NCBI GenBank assembly: GCA_051814705.1
Contig: JBPWQW010000001.1
Location: forward strand, 1,426,001 to 1,490,000
Source: Geojedonia sp051814705
Lineage (GTDB): Bacteria > Bacteroidota > Bacteroidia > Flavobacteriales > Flavobacteriaceae
Reading direction: 5' to 3'
DNA length: 64,000 nucleotides
The notes under the pieces were generated by a model that saw only the letters and a program-made list of their open reading frames with translations, searched no databases and was not told the origin of the DNA. The position numbers and the translations under genes were made by a program. Position 1 is the first letter of the stretch. The number at the start of each line of letters is the position of its first letter. Positions 5,711 to 15,299 of this stretch are shown here, piece by piece.

Positions 5711-7735
5711 CTAATCTTTGCTCTTATATTTATCAAACCAAGCCAAGATGCTTGCAATTTTGGCAATGAGATTACTTGGTTTGTCAGCAATACCATGTGA
5801 AGCTCCTGGAATTCTTACCATAGCAGTTTCTACTTGTTGAATTTTGAGTGCTGCATAAAACTGTTCCTGTTCGCTTATAGGTGTCCTAAAATCGTCTTCA
5901 CCACCTAATAACATGGTTGGAGTAGTGACATTGCCAACATAAGATAATGGTGATCTTTTTAAATAGGCTTCAGGATTGTCCCAAGGTTTATCGCTAAACC
6001 AATATTTGTAGAAAAAGGCAGGGCTATCGGCATACAACACAAAACTATACCAGTTAATCACCGGTTTGGCCACCACAGCAGCCTTAAATCTGTTGGTTTT
6101 GCCAACAATCCAAGCAGTCAGTACGCCACCACCTGAACCACCAGTAACAAAAAGATTTTTGGTATCCACATTGCCCATTTTGATTACAGCATCAACACCC
6201 GACATAAGGTCATCATAATCGTGGTTAGGATAATCATGATGAATCAAATTTCCAAACTCTTGTCCATAACTTGTACTTCCTCTAGGGTTGGCATATAAAA
6301 CCACATAACCTGCAGCGGCATACATTTGGATTTCAGCCGAAAACACGGAACCATAACTCGCAAAAGGACCTCCGTGTATTTCGAGGATAAACGGATATTT
6401 TTTAGTAGCATCAAAGTTTGGAGGTGTGACGAGCCAACCTTGAATGTCTCTATCGTCATAAGTAGACTTCCACCAGATTTCTTGGACCTTGCCAAGTGGT
6501 TTGTCAGCAAACAGGTCTTTGTTTAAATTGGTAATCCGTTTGGTTTCACCTCCATTCCAAACCGCTAAATCTGCGGGATGGTCAGTGCCACCAAGGGTAT
6601 AGGCAAGTCTGTTTTTGGCTTCAGTATACGAAGCGGCATTGTATGGACGACCTAATGAAAGTCCACCAAGATGCTCTGCAATCGTCCTTATTTTTCCGGT
6701 TAGTGCTACATGGCCAATTTTGGTATCCCCTTTTTCGTCATACTGAAAATAAAGACCATTGCCATTATCTTCCCAAATTGGGTTAGAAATATCTCGGTCT
6801 AAATCTTTGGTTAGTATTCTGCTATTAGAACCATCGGCATTCATCACGTACAGTTTGGTCACGGTATAACCTTGATAGGTGTCATCAAAACCTGTATAGG
6901 CAATTTTGCTTCCATCGGGCGACACAACGGCTCCACCATCTGGACCTTTTCGAGTAGTGAGTGCTTTAATGGCTCCTGTGCTGATATTGAGCTGGTAAAT
7001 TTCGCTATCCAAAGGTTCCATTTCGTGGTCTTCATGAAGATTGGCACCAAAATAAAGTGATTTCCCATCTTTAGACCAAATAGGATTTCTGTAGTTGTCA
7101 GCAGTAAAAGTGAGCTGTCTTGGAGTCCCACCATCAGTAGAGATTATAAATAATTGGTCGTTCCCACTTTTAAGGTAGCCTTGACCATCACCTTTGTAGT
7201 TCATCTGGTCAATATAAATGGGAGGTGCATTCCATTTGGCACCTTCAGGTTTTTGTGGTAAGTTGATAGGTGATGTTTTGGCAGCAGGTACAAACATAGA
7301 AAACGTCAAATGGGTATCGTCCCAAGACCATGATACTGAACCAGGACTTTCAGGAGTGTTGGTAAGAGCTACAACAGCTTTGGAGTCCATCCACATCATA
7401 TAGAGTTTTACTTTATCGTCTTTCATGTTCGATTTGAACACTATTTTAGTTCCATCGTGTGACCAACTTGGTGCAAAATCGTTCTGGTTTCCTGTGGTAA
7501 GGGGCCTGTTTTGGCTACCATCCACATTTACCATCCAAAGATTTGACAAGTTTCGATCTGTCATGACATCTTTAAAATTCCGGACATAAATAATGTGGTT
7601 GCCATTTGGAGAGATTTGAGGATCGGAAACATATTCCATATTAAAAACATCCAAGAGATCCAGTTTTTGGGTTTTTTGAGCTGTGCTGTTGACACATATA
7701 AGTAAGGATACGATAAGCAGATAGAAATATTTCAT
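5711..7735 (-). CDS. Secreted S9 family prolyl oligopeptidase-type peptidase
   Basis: 674 residues with a signal peptide (about 1-20, ending STAQ). The N-terminal two thirds form a beta-propeller built from WD40-like/TolB repeats (SPNGNHIIYVRNF, SWSHDGTKIVFKS, SPDGSKIAYTG). The C-terminal alpha/beta-hydrolase carries the triad Ser534 (TGGSGGGVLTA), Asp615 (GGEDDFRTP) and His647 (ASHGIAD). It should cleave short peptides in the periplasm, as dipeptidyl or acylaminoacyl peptidases do. Two DUF6090 genes follow at once (6 bp). The length is normal for the family. Confidence 0.93.
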   Translation of the reverse strand: MKYFYLLIVSLLICVNSTAQKTQKLDLLDVFNMEYVSDPQISPNGNHIIYVRNFKDVMTDRNLSNLWMVNVDGSQNRPLTTGNQNDFAPSWSHDGTKIVFKSNMKDDKVKLYMMWMDSKAVVALTNTPESPGSVSWSWDDTHLTFSMFVPAAKTSPINLPQKPEGAKWNAPPIYIDQMNYKGDGQGYLKSGNDQLFIISTDGGTPRQLTFTADNYRNPIWSKDGKSLYFGANLHEDHEMEPLDSEIYQLNISTGAIKALTTRKGPDGGAVVSPDGSKIAYTGFDDTYQGYTVTKLYVMNADGSNSRILTKDLDRDISNPIWEDNGNGLYFQYDEKGDTKIGHVALTGKIRTIAEHLGGLSLGRPYNAASYTEAKNRLAYTLGGTDHPADLAVWNGGETKRITNLNKDLFADKPLGKVQEIWWKSTYDDRDIQGWLVTPPNFDATKKYPFILEIHGGPFASYGSVFSAEIQMYAAAGYVVLYANPRGSTSYGQEFGNLIHHDYPNHDYDDLMSGVDAVIKMGNVDTKNLFVTGGSGGGVLTAWIVGKTNRFKAAVVAKPVINWYSFVLYADSPAFFYKYWFSDKPWDNPEAYLKRSPLSYVGNVTTPTMLLGGEDDFRTPISEQEQFYAALKIQQVETAMVRIPGASHGIADKPSNLIAKIASILAWFDKYKSKD

Positions 7736-7950
7736 AGTTAATAGTTTGGTTGTTAAAAATGCAGGTTGCTTATTTAAAATGGATATGGGTTAATAAATAT
7801 ATAAAAATAAGAGTTATGATTTAATGACCAGTTGTTTTTCTATATTATGGATGGGTGGATCCAAATCTTTCTGCAATTCTTTATATTAAATTTTTACTCG
7901 AAGTGCATCTAGAATTAACCGATTGTATTTGGAATATGGTCAAAATTTAG

Positions 7951-7985
7951 AACAGAAATGAATGCTAACGGGCATTCATTTCTGT
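7951..7985 (-). terminator. Hairpin after the tricorn-like protease gene
   Basis: A 15-bp perfect stem (AACAGAAATGAATGC and its complement) with a 6-nt loop lies 9 bp beyond the stop of the minus-strand gene ending at 7995. The U-run after it is weak. The remaining intergenic DNA (7736-7950) holds no gene I can see. Confidence 0.6.
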
Positions 7986-7994
7986 TCCTGTTTT

Positions 7995-10900
7995 TTACTG
8001 TTTCGTTTTATCTGGATATGCTGGTCTTTTAACTTCTTTAGGTGGGTTTTCTTGAAGCTGTTTTAACACAACCTCAATGGCTTTTTCGAGTTGTGGATCA
8101 TGTCCGTTGATCACAAGTTCTGGCCATTGTTCTACTTCAATATCTGGTGCTACACCTTCATTTTCTACTTTAAAGCCTTCTTCTGTATAAAAGGCAACAT
8201 TAGGAGCGGTGACACTTCCACCATCAATAAATTCAGGATAGCCCAATACGCCAACCAATCCTCCCCAAGTGCGTTTGCCAACAATGGTGCCCACCTTAAA
8301 TTTTCGAAACATCCATGGGAAATAATCACCACCTGATCCAGCGGTTTCATCGGTAATCAACACTTTAGGACCTTGAATAGAGGCGCTAGGTGATTTTAAA
8401 TCCTTACCATATCTAAAATTCCAATTGGCTTGATGGGGTTTTAATAGTATATCAATATAATAATCGGCCAGGGAACCGCCACCATTAAATCGCTCATCTA
8501 CAATGATGGCTTTTTTGGTGGCTTGCGGGAAGAAGTAGCGTTTAAAATACTCGTGCCCCGCGGTTGAGGTATTTGGAACATATACGTAGGCAACTTGCCC
8601 GTTGGTCGCCTCATGAACTTTTTTCATATTGCCTTCAACCCAATCACGTCTTCGCAGGTCCCATTCATTATCAATTGGTGTTACCTTAATGGTTCTAGAT
8701 TGAGAACCATCGGCATTGGTACTTACTTTTAGTGTGGTGATTTTATCTGCCGTATTTTCAAAGAAGCTGTAAAGATTGTCTTGTGAAGTCACATTTTTAC
8801 CATTTACTTCAATAATGTAGTCACCCGTACTAACATTAACGCCTGGTTCAGTTAGTGGTGAGCGCATTTCGGGATTCCAGTTTAAGCCACCATAAATTTT
8901 TGAAATTTGAAAGCGATTGTTTTTTTGAATAAAATCAGCGCCCAACAATCCACCATTTATACTTTTTGCAGTGTTTAGGTGATCGCCCCTGTAACCAAAT
9001 CGATGGTGTCCAACCCCCAATTCGCTGAACATCCAACCCATTACTTGGTACAAATCGCTTTTACAGCTCAGGTCGGGTAGAAATGCTTTGTATTTTGTTT
9101 TCATCGCATCCCAGTCGACACCGTGCATACCTGGATCATAAAAATAATCTCGATTAACACGCCAGGCTTCATTGAAAATATTTTCCCATTCTGCTTTAGG
9201 GTCGATTTTAATTTGAATTGCGGAAACATCCACCAAGTCGTCTTCAGCTTTTTTACCCGTATCAACAATGCCCAATTGCTCTTTTTTTATAAATAGCATC
9301 TTTTTGGTGTCTGCCGAAATTTCATAACCATCTACAGGCATTATGGCTTCTTCTTTTTTAGTTTTCAGGTCATATTTATATAATGTTGACGTATTTCCAT
9401 GTGGCTCATTTTTTAAATAATAAAGTTCACCTTCATTGGCAAGTTTGAGATCGGAATATTGGCCTTTAGGTAATGGGACGTCCACAATTCGGTTGGCAAT
9501 CCCTTCCCAATCGATAGCTAGTTTTTTTACCGCCTCTTTTTTGGGTTCTTCTTCTTTTTTAGTTACAATATCTTCTTTTTTGGGTTCTTCTAAATCATTC
9601 TCTTTGGCAAAAGGGGAACGTACATCTTTTTGTAATGTGACCAAATAGATATTGTTGGACAATTCCATGTCAATATTGGATTGATCGAACCAATTTACCA
9701 CCGGGCCGGCATCAGTTGAAGCAAACATATATAGGTATTTTCCACTTGGGTCAAAAACTGGATGGGTGACATTTGATAATCCGTCTGAAATTGGCTTAGA
9801 AGCATTAGTTTCCAAATTGTAAATAAAAGCCTGTTCAAAATTGGTTTCGGTAACTATGGTATATGAAATATTGTTGGAATCTGAGCTCCAACTCCCAAAC
9901 AATTCCCTAAAAACACCAGGATAATACAATTGGTCAGAGGCAATTTTTGTGATTTTTTTAGTGTCTATATTGCATACATAAAGACTTCTACTATTATCCA
10001 CAAAAGCAAGTTTTTTGTTATCAGGTGACCAGTGTATAAAAGCATAAAAACCTGCTCCGTTAAGTGCTATTTTTTGAACATTTTGGCTTTGTAAGTTATT
10101 AATATGGATGGCGTATTCACCAGATTCATCAGAAAAATAAGCGATACGTGAACCATCTGGGGACCATTCAGGAAATTTTTCATGAATTCCCGGAGTATTG
10201 GTGATATTATCTGGATCACCCTTTTTGGCAGGAAGCGTTACAATATCACCTCTAAAATCGATTACTGCTCTTGCTCCAGATGGTGAAATTCCTGCCCATC
10301 GTAAATAATTGGCTCCGGATACATAGCGCGGGCGCAACTCTAATAAATCGGTTGCAATATGAATCTTTAGCTGATTGGCAGTTTTAGAATTTGTATTATA
10401 AATGTGCAAATAACCAGCTTGTTCAAAAATGATATTATCATTATGTGTATTCAGGTCTAAAACAGGAAAGTGGGGATATGATGTAAGGCTTGATACTAGT
10501 TTTGAAGCCACATTGTATTTGTAAAGATTGAATTCACCATCGCGGTCACTTCTAAAATACACATTATCGCCCATCCATTGTGGTTTGGAGTCATTACTTC
10601 CCCCAGCGGGTTTTGGGACTACATCTACTTTGTGAGTTTTGGTATTATAGATCCAAATGGTGCTGATAGTGCCACCTCGATAATGCTTCCATTGATTAAA
10701 TGCATCATATATAGTGGTATAGGCAATATAATTTCCGTCTGGTGAATAACTGGCCCAAAAAAGGTTCGGAATTTTTAAGGTACTGATAGTACCCCCATTT
10801 ATGGGCACGGTATAACCCTGAAAATAACGATTTGTATATGAATTTCGCTGTGATATAAATAACACATTTTTGCCATCGGGAGTAAAATCCCTTACCAAAT

Positions 10901-11243
10901 CGGCATAAGGATGCCAAGTAAGGCGCTTTGGTACTCCACCAGATGTTGGAACCACATAAACATCAGTATTGCCGTCATATTGGGCATTAAATGCAATGGT
11001 TTTACCGTCGGGCGAAAAAATAGGATTGGATTCTATGCCCTCGTCGATGGTCAATCGTTTTGGATTGGACCCATCCCTGTTTGCCACCCACAAATCTTCA
11101 GCATATATAAACGCAATTTGTGTATCACTTAATGCGGGCTGAGACATTAATCGGGTGTCTTGTGCCAATAGTTTATTAATGGGCATCAGTAAGATAAGAA
11201 GTGCGATAAAAAGTCCTTTTGAGTATTTATAGGTGAAATTCAT
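7995..11243 (-). CDS. Secreted tricorn-like S41 protease with PDZ domain
   Basis: 1082 residues with a signal peptide (about 1-27, ending LLAQ). Order: two beta-propeller regions with repeats such as SPDGKTIAFNAQ and SPDGSRIAYFS, then a lysine/glutamate-rich linker (bases about 9530-9600). A C1-type core, a PDZ domain (near GVNVSTGDYIIEVNGKNV) and a C-terminal S41 catalytic domain follow, with nucleophile Ser970 in ETAGSGGDYFPW. GVGHHRFGYRG supplies the likely catalytic His, and Glu in VENEGVAPD completes the tetrad. Archaeal tricorn degrades proteasome products; here the signal peptide places it in the periplasm. It is followed by the S9 peptidase 259 bp downstream. Confidence 0.92.
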   Translation of the reverse strand: MNFTYKYSKGLFIALLILLMPINKLLAQDTRLMSQPALSDTQIAFIYAEDLWVANRDGSNPKRLTIDEGIESNPIFSPDGKTIAFNAQYDGNTDVYVVPTSGGVPKRLTWHPYADLVRDFTPDGKNVLFISQRNSYTNRYFQGYTVPINGGTISTLKIPNLFWASYSPDGNYIAYTTIYDAFNQWKHYRGGTISTIWIYNTKTHKVDVVPKPAGGSNDSKPQWMGDNVYFRSDRDGEFNLYKYNVASKLVSSLTSYPHFPVLDLNTHNDNIIFEQAGYLHIYNTNSKTANQLKIHIATDLLELRPRYVSGANYLRWAGISPSGARAVIDFRGDIVTLPAKKGDPDNITNTPGIHEKFPEWSPDGSRIAYFSDESGEYAIHINNLQSQNVQKIALNGAGFYAFIHWSPDNKKLAFVDNSRSLYVCNIDTKKITKIASDQLYYPGVFRELFGSWSSDSNNISYTIVTETNFEQAFIYNLETNASKPISDGLSNVTHPVFDPSGKYLYMFASTDAGPVVNWFDQSNIDMELSNNIYLVTLQKDVRSPFAKENDLEEPKKEDIVTKKEEEPKKEAVKKLAIDWEGIANRIVDVPLPKGQYSDLKLANEGELYYLKNEPHGNTSTLYKYDLKTKKEEAIMPVDGYEISADTKKMLFIKKEQLGIVDTGKKAEDDLVDVSAIQIKIDPKAEWENIFNEAWRVNRDYFYDPGMHGVDWDAMKTKYKAFLPDLSCKSDLYQVMGWMFSELGVGHHRFGYRGDHLNTAKSINGGLLGADFIQKNNRFQISKIYGGLNWNPEMRSPLTEPGVNVSTGDYIIEVNGKNVTSQDNLYSFFENTADKITTLKVSTNADGSQSRTIKVTPIDNEWDLRRRDWVEGNMKKVHEATNGQVAYVYVPNTSTAGHEYFKRYFFPQATKKAIIVDERFNGGGSLADYYIDILLKPHQANWNFRYGKDLKSPSASIQGPKVLITDETAGSGGDYFPWMFRKFKVGTIVGKRTWGGLVGVLGYPEFIDGGSVTAPNVAFYTEEGFKVENEGVAPDIEVEQWPELVINGHDPQLEKAIEVVLKQLQENPPKEVKRPAYPDKTKQ

Positions 11244-11279
11244 TGGTTTTATTTTATTTGTTAATAGTTCATGTTAGAT

Positions 11280-12461
11280 TTATAAATAGCTTAACCACCA
11301 CTTGTCTTTGTTTTTGATTTTGTATTCCATATATTTTTTACAAATTGGATAGAGTACAAGAACAACTGCAATCCACACTAAATATACCACAAACATGGAA
11401 TAACCGTAGTTGGCCAATTTATCGGTGGTGAATGAAGAATTGTCCAATATCATATCTTTCCAATGGCCTCCAGTGATCATCAACCCAAGCATTGCTCCGG
11501 CATGAATCAAAAAAATATGGAGTACGTAATAGAAAAATGGAACCCGGCCAAATACCAAAAAGAAATTGGTGACTTTATTTTGAAGGGATTCCGTGGCATA
11601 CAAGAACAAAAATCCAGGCCCAATGGTAATCAAAAGAAACAAGAGGGAAGGGGGATACTTGTACACATTTAAGAAAGACATCAAAGTGAATGTACCATTT
11701 TTTTGAACCTCCCACGGAATGGGATCACCATAACTATTGATGCCCCTTAAAATTAAAAATAAAACTACCGAGCCTATTCCCAAACGCAACAACCATTTTT
11801 TCCGTAATTGGGCATCAAATCCAGATTGAAATAGGTTTCCAAAGCAATATCCCAATGCCATGACGCCTACCCAAGGAATGATCGGGTAAAAAATCCCAAC
11901 AAATCGCGTTCCAAACGGCACCACACTTTGTTGGTGCAGCACATACCAAATGATGGATTTAAGACTTGAGCCTTGCATAACAATACCATCCAGAAGATTA
12001 TGGCCAAAAACCATGACCAAACCCAATAGGAGGATGGCTTTTTTTGGCAAATAGATGATGATTCCCAATAGGATCATACAAATGCCAATGGCCCAAATCA
12101 CCTGTAGATTGATAAAACCATAAGTGATATCGAACCACCATAAAAAGTCCATGATGACAATTTCTACAATAATCAACCAAAATCCTCGGGTCACTAAAAA
12201 CTTGGCCAGCTGTGCCTTTGTTTTTTTTGTACCGTATAAAAAAGCGGAGGTGCCGGCCAAAAAGATAAATATGGGTGCACAATAATGGGTGATAAATCTT
12301 GTAAAAAACAAGACCGGATTGGTGGTTTCCATATTTACTGGATCGTACGAAAGTGCTCCCAAATGAAAATAATCCCGTACGTGGTCCAGTGCCATAATGA
12401 CCATGATCACTCCTCTAAGCAGGTCGATGGATTGGATTCTGGTTGATTTGATTAAATTCAT
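11280..12461 (-). CDS. DUF1624/heparan-alpha-glucosaminide acetyltransferase-like membrane protein
   Basis: 393 residues, almost all hydrophobic, about ten transmembrane helices. The N-terminal signature RIQSIDLLRGVIMVIMALDHVRDYF matches the family that includes lysosomal HGSNAT and bacterial YeiB-like proteins; the Asp-His of ALDHVRD is the conserved membrane-facing pair. In HGSNAT the corresponding region carries an acetyl group across the membrane to a sugar amine, so an envelope acylation role is possible but only inferred. The stop lies 36 bp before the tricorn-like gene start, and the upstream lipoprotein gene ends 30 bp before this start, so a run of co-transcribed genes is plausible. 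Confidence 0.85.
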   Translation of the reverse strand: MNLIKSTRIQSIDLLRGVIMVIMALDHVRDYFHLGALSYDPVNMETTNPVLFFTRFITHYCAPIFIFLAGTSAFLYGTKKTKAQLAKFLVTRGFWLIIVEIVIMDFLWWFDITYGFINLQVIWAIGICMILLGIIIYLPKKAILLLGLVMVFGHNLLDGIVMQGSSLKSIIWYVLHQQSVVPFGTRFVGIFYPIIPWVGVMALGYCFGNLFQSGFDAQLRKKWLLRLGIGSVVLFLILRGINSYGDPIPWEVQKNGTFTLMSFLNVYKYPPSLLFLLITIGPGFLFLYATESLQNKVTNFFLVFGRVPFFYYVLHIFLIHAGAMLGLMITGGHWKDMILDNSSFTTDKLANYGYSMFVVYLVWIAVVLVLYPICKKYMEYKIKNKDKWWLSYL

Positions 12462-12491
12462 GGCAAAGATTATAAACTCTACATTTAGAAA

Positions 12492-13373
12492 TTATTTTCC
12501 TATGGTTTTTGCCACTCCTTTAGTATCAGCGTATTGTTGAAAAGCAACAATTTTTCCGTTGTTAAGCGTCCACAAATGGGCCATTTGGGCATCTAAAGCT
12601 TTTCCGCTTTTTTTGCTGGTGCCTCGATATCTACCCGTGGCCAATACCATATTGTTGGACATGTCATGGAGTTTTAAATCTGCTAAATGAAAATTGTCCC
12701 AGTCGTTGCCTATTCGGGCAAACACGCCATTTACAATCGCATCAGGACCTATATAAGGATTATTATCGGCATATGGGAAGTTCTCTGCTTCGTTCCAAAC
12801 GATATTGGGATCCATGGCCGCTACAGCGTTTGGAATATCACCAGTGCCAAATGCTTTATAAACACCATCGATTACAGCTACATTATTTGGTGAAGAAGCG
12901 ATCCCCAACTGCTGCATGAATGTTAAATTGTCAAAGAAATCTTGTTCCTTGGCAATTTTTCCATCTTTCATTTCAACCAGCGTAGTACCTTCAATGTCAA
13001 CATCTTTACCTGTGGCAGGCATTCCGAAGAATTCACCCGAATTGTTGCCTTTAAATCTCCAATGTTTTACCAGTTTATCGCCCTGCCCGAAAACATCGAC
13101 AATGGTAAAATCGACATTCGAAAATCCAGTGACAAAGTTGGAGTAATAGGCTTTAAAACCTTCAATTCCCACGATGTTTTCAGGACTTGAGGCCATCGTG
13201 ACATTTTCATCAAAATTGGAATCGTTGATGCGCTCTAAATTGCCATTGTTTATAATGTCGTCCCATGTTTGAGAGTACATGGCTATATTATCCTGTACGT
13301 GCTTTTCGTTGGAATTGCAACTTGCTAAAAATAAAGTTAGGGCGAGACCTAGTAACTTAATTGAACTTTTCAT
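12492..13373 (-). CDS. Lipoprotein with two SnoaL/NTF2-like domains
   Basis: 293 residues with a lipoprotein signal (MKSSIKLLGLALTLFLASC, lipid-accepting Cys19). The mature part has two related halves of about 125 residues. Each has the SnoaL-like pattern of an N-terminal helix pair followed by beta strands (GFKAYYSNFVTGFSNVDFTIVDVFGQGDKLV and IVNGVFARIGNDWDNFHLADL). Such folds bind small ligands or act as isomerase-like enzymes, with many of unknown function. The internal duplication makes this a fused dimer. Substrate is unknown. It is exported and membrane anchored. Confidence 0.82.
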   Translation of the reverse strand: MKSSIKLLGLALTLFLASCNSNEKHVQDNIAMYSQTWDDIINNGNLERINDSNFDENVTMASSPENIVGIEGFKAYYSNFVTGFSNVDFTIVDVFGQGDKLVKHWRFKGNNSGEFFGMPATGKDVDIEGTTLVEMKDGKIAKEQDFFDNLTFMQQLGIASSPNNVAVIDGVYKAFGTGDIPNAVAAMDPNIVWNEAENFPYADNNPYIGPDAIVNGVFARIGNDWDNFHLADLKLHDMSNNMVLATGRYRGTSKKSGKALDAQMAHLWTLNNGKIVAFQQYADTKGVAKTIGK

Positions 13374-13468
13374 ATTTAATTGGTTTTAAGGTTATTTGTT
13401 ATTGATCCACATAAAATTAAGGAATATATGTTTCCTTTAATATTTTGGGAATTGTTAAAATTTAGAAA

Positions 13469-13512
13469 ATGGACAGATTGTATATAGGAATCCTACTCAC
13501 AATCTGTCCATT
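13469..13512 (-). terminator. Long-stem hairpin after the PDZ membrane protein gene
   Basis: Stem ATGGACAGATTGT with its complement ACAATCTGTCCAT around a 17-nt loop. It lies about 80 bp past the stop of the gene at 13592 and followed on the minus strand by a T-rich stretch. It probably ends that transcript before the lipoprotein gene starting at 13373. Confidence 0.6.
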
Positions 13513-13591
13513 TATTTAATAATAATTTTTTGTTCAGCTTATTTCTCAACTCAAATTCATTTACAATTGTTTAAATGTCATCTAATTTTAT

Positions 13592-14584
13592 TTAACTTTT
13601 TTTCAAAAGCGCCATTGAAAAGAATATCGGGATGAATGCAAAAGTCAAGAACAAATAGTCATTTCCTGGCACTATCGTAGTTGGTGAAATTCGTGTGATT
13701 GTAAAAACGATTAAAAAGGGGAGTAGTCCTAAAACAGCACCTAACAACATATGATTTAATCCTAGAGATTTTTTAGTTTCAGCATTGGCTTTTGAATATT
13801 TGGAGATCAGCGTCACTAATGATAATCCAAAATAAAATACAATGACTGCAAAAAACAACATCGTGATAGTAACGTTTAAGGTGCTGGTACTATCAGGCTG
13901 TGTGAAGTTCAATATCCATACAATGAGCACAATTAAAGCTGCCGGAGCATATATCAAACGACTGTTGCCACCATTTAAAAATGAACTCTGTGGTGGGTAT
14001 TGCAGAATGAAACGCGCCAAAGCTACGAACGCAAACATGACCAAAGTGATGTTAATGCTATTTACAAGTTCATTTAAAAACCCTGGATTTATATAAGGGC
14101 CATTGAACCAAATAAATCCAAAAAGAACCCCAAATACAGCAAAAGAAAAACTAAGTGCTGTTTTCTTTTTTTGATCGATATAAAGCCCCAAGAGCACAAA
14201 TAACAAACCCATAATAAAGGCCGTTATGTTAAGTGTACTGTTTTTGTCTGGCAATGCGGTATACGTTACAGCTAATGCCTGTTCCTCGCCATTTCTGTCT
14301 AAAACAATTTCAACAGTTTGTCCAATTTCAGTTCGATTTCTTTTTGAAAATGCTTTGGAATCTGTTACTGAAATTCCGTCATAGCTTTTCATAACATCTC
14401 CTACTTGCATTCCAGCAGCTTCGGCCGGGCTGCCCTCTTTTACTTGTGTAATTTTATTGTTATCTGAACTATATCCAGAATAAGAATAGTTCTTGGCGTC
14501 CATAAGTCCTAGGATGCCCCAAATAATAAAAAGTACAGCGGCTATTTTTAAAATACCACTGTTTTTTGTGTTTTGATCGCTCAT
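13592..14584 (-). CDS. PDZ-domain integral membrane protein
   Basis: 330 residues. One N-terminal transmembrane helix (IAAVLFIIWGILGLMDA, about 13-29) is followed by a PDZ domain at about 45-110 (KEGSPAEAAGMQVGDVMKSYDGISVTD). Six or seven further membrane helices follow. There is no protease domain, so it is not a site-2 protease: the HExxH motif is absent. PDZ domains bind C-terminal peptides, which suggests a sensor or scaffold facing the periplasm. I do not recognise a named family. The upstream DUF4440-like lipoprotein gene ends 84 bp before its start. Confidence 0.75.
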   Translation of the reverse strand: MSDQNTKNSGILKIAAVLFIIWGILGLMDAKNYSYSGYSSDNNKITQVKEGSPAEAAGMQVGDVMKSYDGISVTDSKAFSKRNRTEIGQTVEIVLDRNGEEQALAVTYTALPDKNSTLNITAFIMGLLFVLLGLYIDQKKKTALSFSFAVFGVLFGFIWFNGPYINPGFLNELVNSINITLVMFAFVALARFILQYPPQSSFLNGGNSRLIYAPAALIVLIVWILNFTQPDSTSTLNVTITMLFFAVIVFYFGLSLVTLISKYSKANAETKKSLGLNHMLLGAVLGLLPFLIVFTITRISPTTIVPGNDYLFLTFAFIPIFFSMALLKKS

Positions 14585-14668
14585 AATTGTTTAATTGGTT
14601 GGTTAATAATTTATTGCTGATAAATAGTTTATCGATAATGAGAATTTTAATTTTTGAATATTTCCAAA

Positions 14669-15145
14669 TCATTCGTTATTGCTCCACATGCCGTAAAGGG
14701 ATATCCATTTTCCTTCGGCATTCCGTTTAAGGATTTCGGTATATTTTCCTTTGTCAACTATTATGGAATCGTTTTCATCCTTAAATTGTAATTCAAAAGT
14801 GCCAACTTCGTATCCCAAATCGCCATCACTACCAGCACTAATAGTATGGACTGAAGCACCGATCAAACCGGCGTCAATGGCACCCTGCCAATAGGCTTTA
14901 ATCTTTTCACGTCCTGTTACAATGGGTTCGTGAGGAGGTAAGAGCGATGCCTGTTCATCATATAAATTTGCAGCAGCATCAGCGTCACCAGCCATTAAGG
15001 CTTTGGCAAAATCTCGATTCATTTGTCCAAGCTCTTCTACGCTTGCTAGTTTCAGTTGTTGCTCAGTTTCCTGTTTACAACTTGTAACTGAGACCAGAAT
15101 TACAAAACTTGTAAAGACTAGCCCTTTTAATTTGTTTGTTATCAT
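14669..15145 (-). CDS. DUF4440/SnoaL-like lipoprotein
   Basis: 158 residues with a lipobox (VTSC, Cys23). The mature region has the NTF2-like pattern ELGQMNRDFAKALMAGDADAAANLYDEQASLLPP, then GREKIKAYWQGAIDAG, as in ketosteroid-isomerase-like DUF4440 proteins. It is one of four SnoaL/NTF2-type domains encoded in this window. The substrate is unknown. It lies between the PDZ protein and a secreted two-domain protein on the same strand. Confidence 0.82.
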   Translation of the reverse strand: MITNKLKGLVFTSFVILVSVTSCKQETEQQLKLASVEELGQMNRDFAKALMAGDADAAANLYDEQASLLPPHEPIVTGREKIKAYWQGAIDAGLIGASVHTISAGSDGDLGYEVGTFELQFKDENDSIIVDKGKYTEILKRNAEGKWISLYGMWSNNE

Positions 15146-15245
15146 ATTGGTGTTTTTGGTTGGGAATAAGAAATTTTGGTTTGTTTTAAGTCTTGTTTTG
15201 AATTAATTAGAAAAAATTAAAATAAAGCAGACTACAGGTAATAAA

Positions 15246-15271
15246 CGGGTGCAATAGTGAAATCGCACCCG
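15246..15271 (-). terminator. Hairpin after the duplicated-barrel secreted protein gene
   Basis: CGGGTGC and GCACCCG stems around a 12-nt loop, 29 bp past the stop at 15300 on the minus strand, followed by GTTTATTACC. A modest candidate for a terminator. Confidence 0.5.
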
Positions 15272-15299
15272 AATATAACAGAGCTATTTGATTAGTTGG

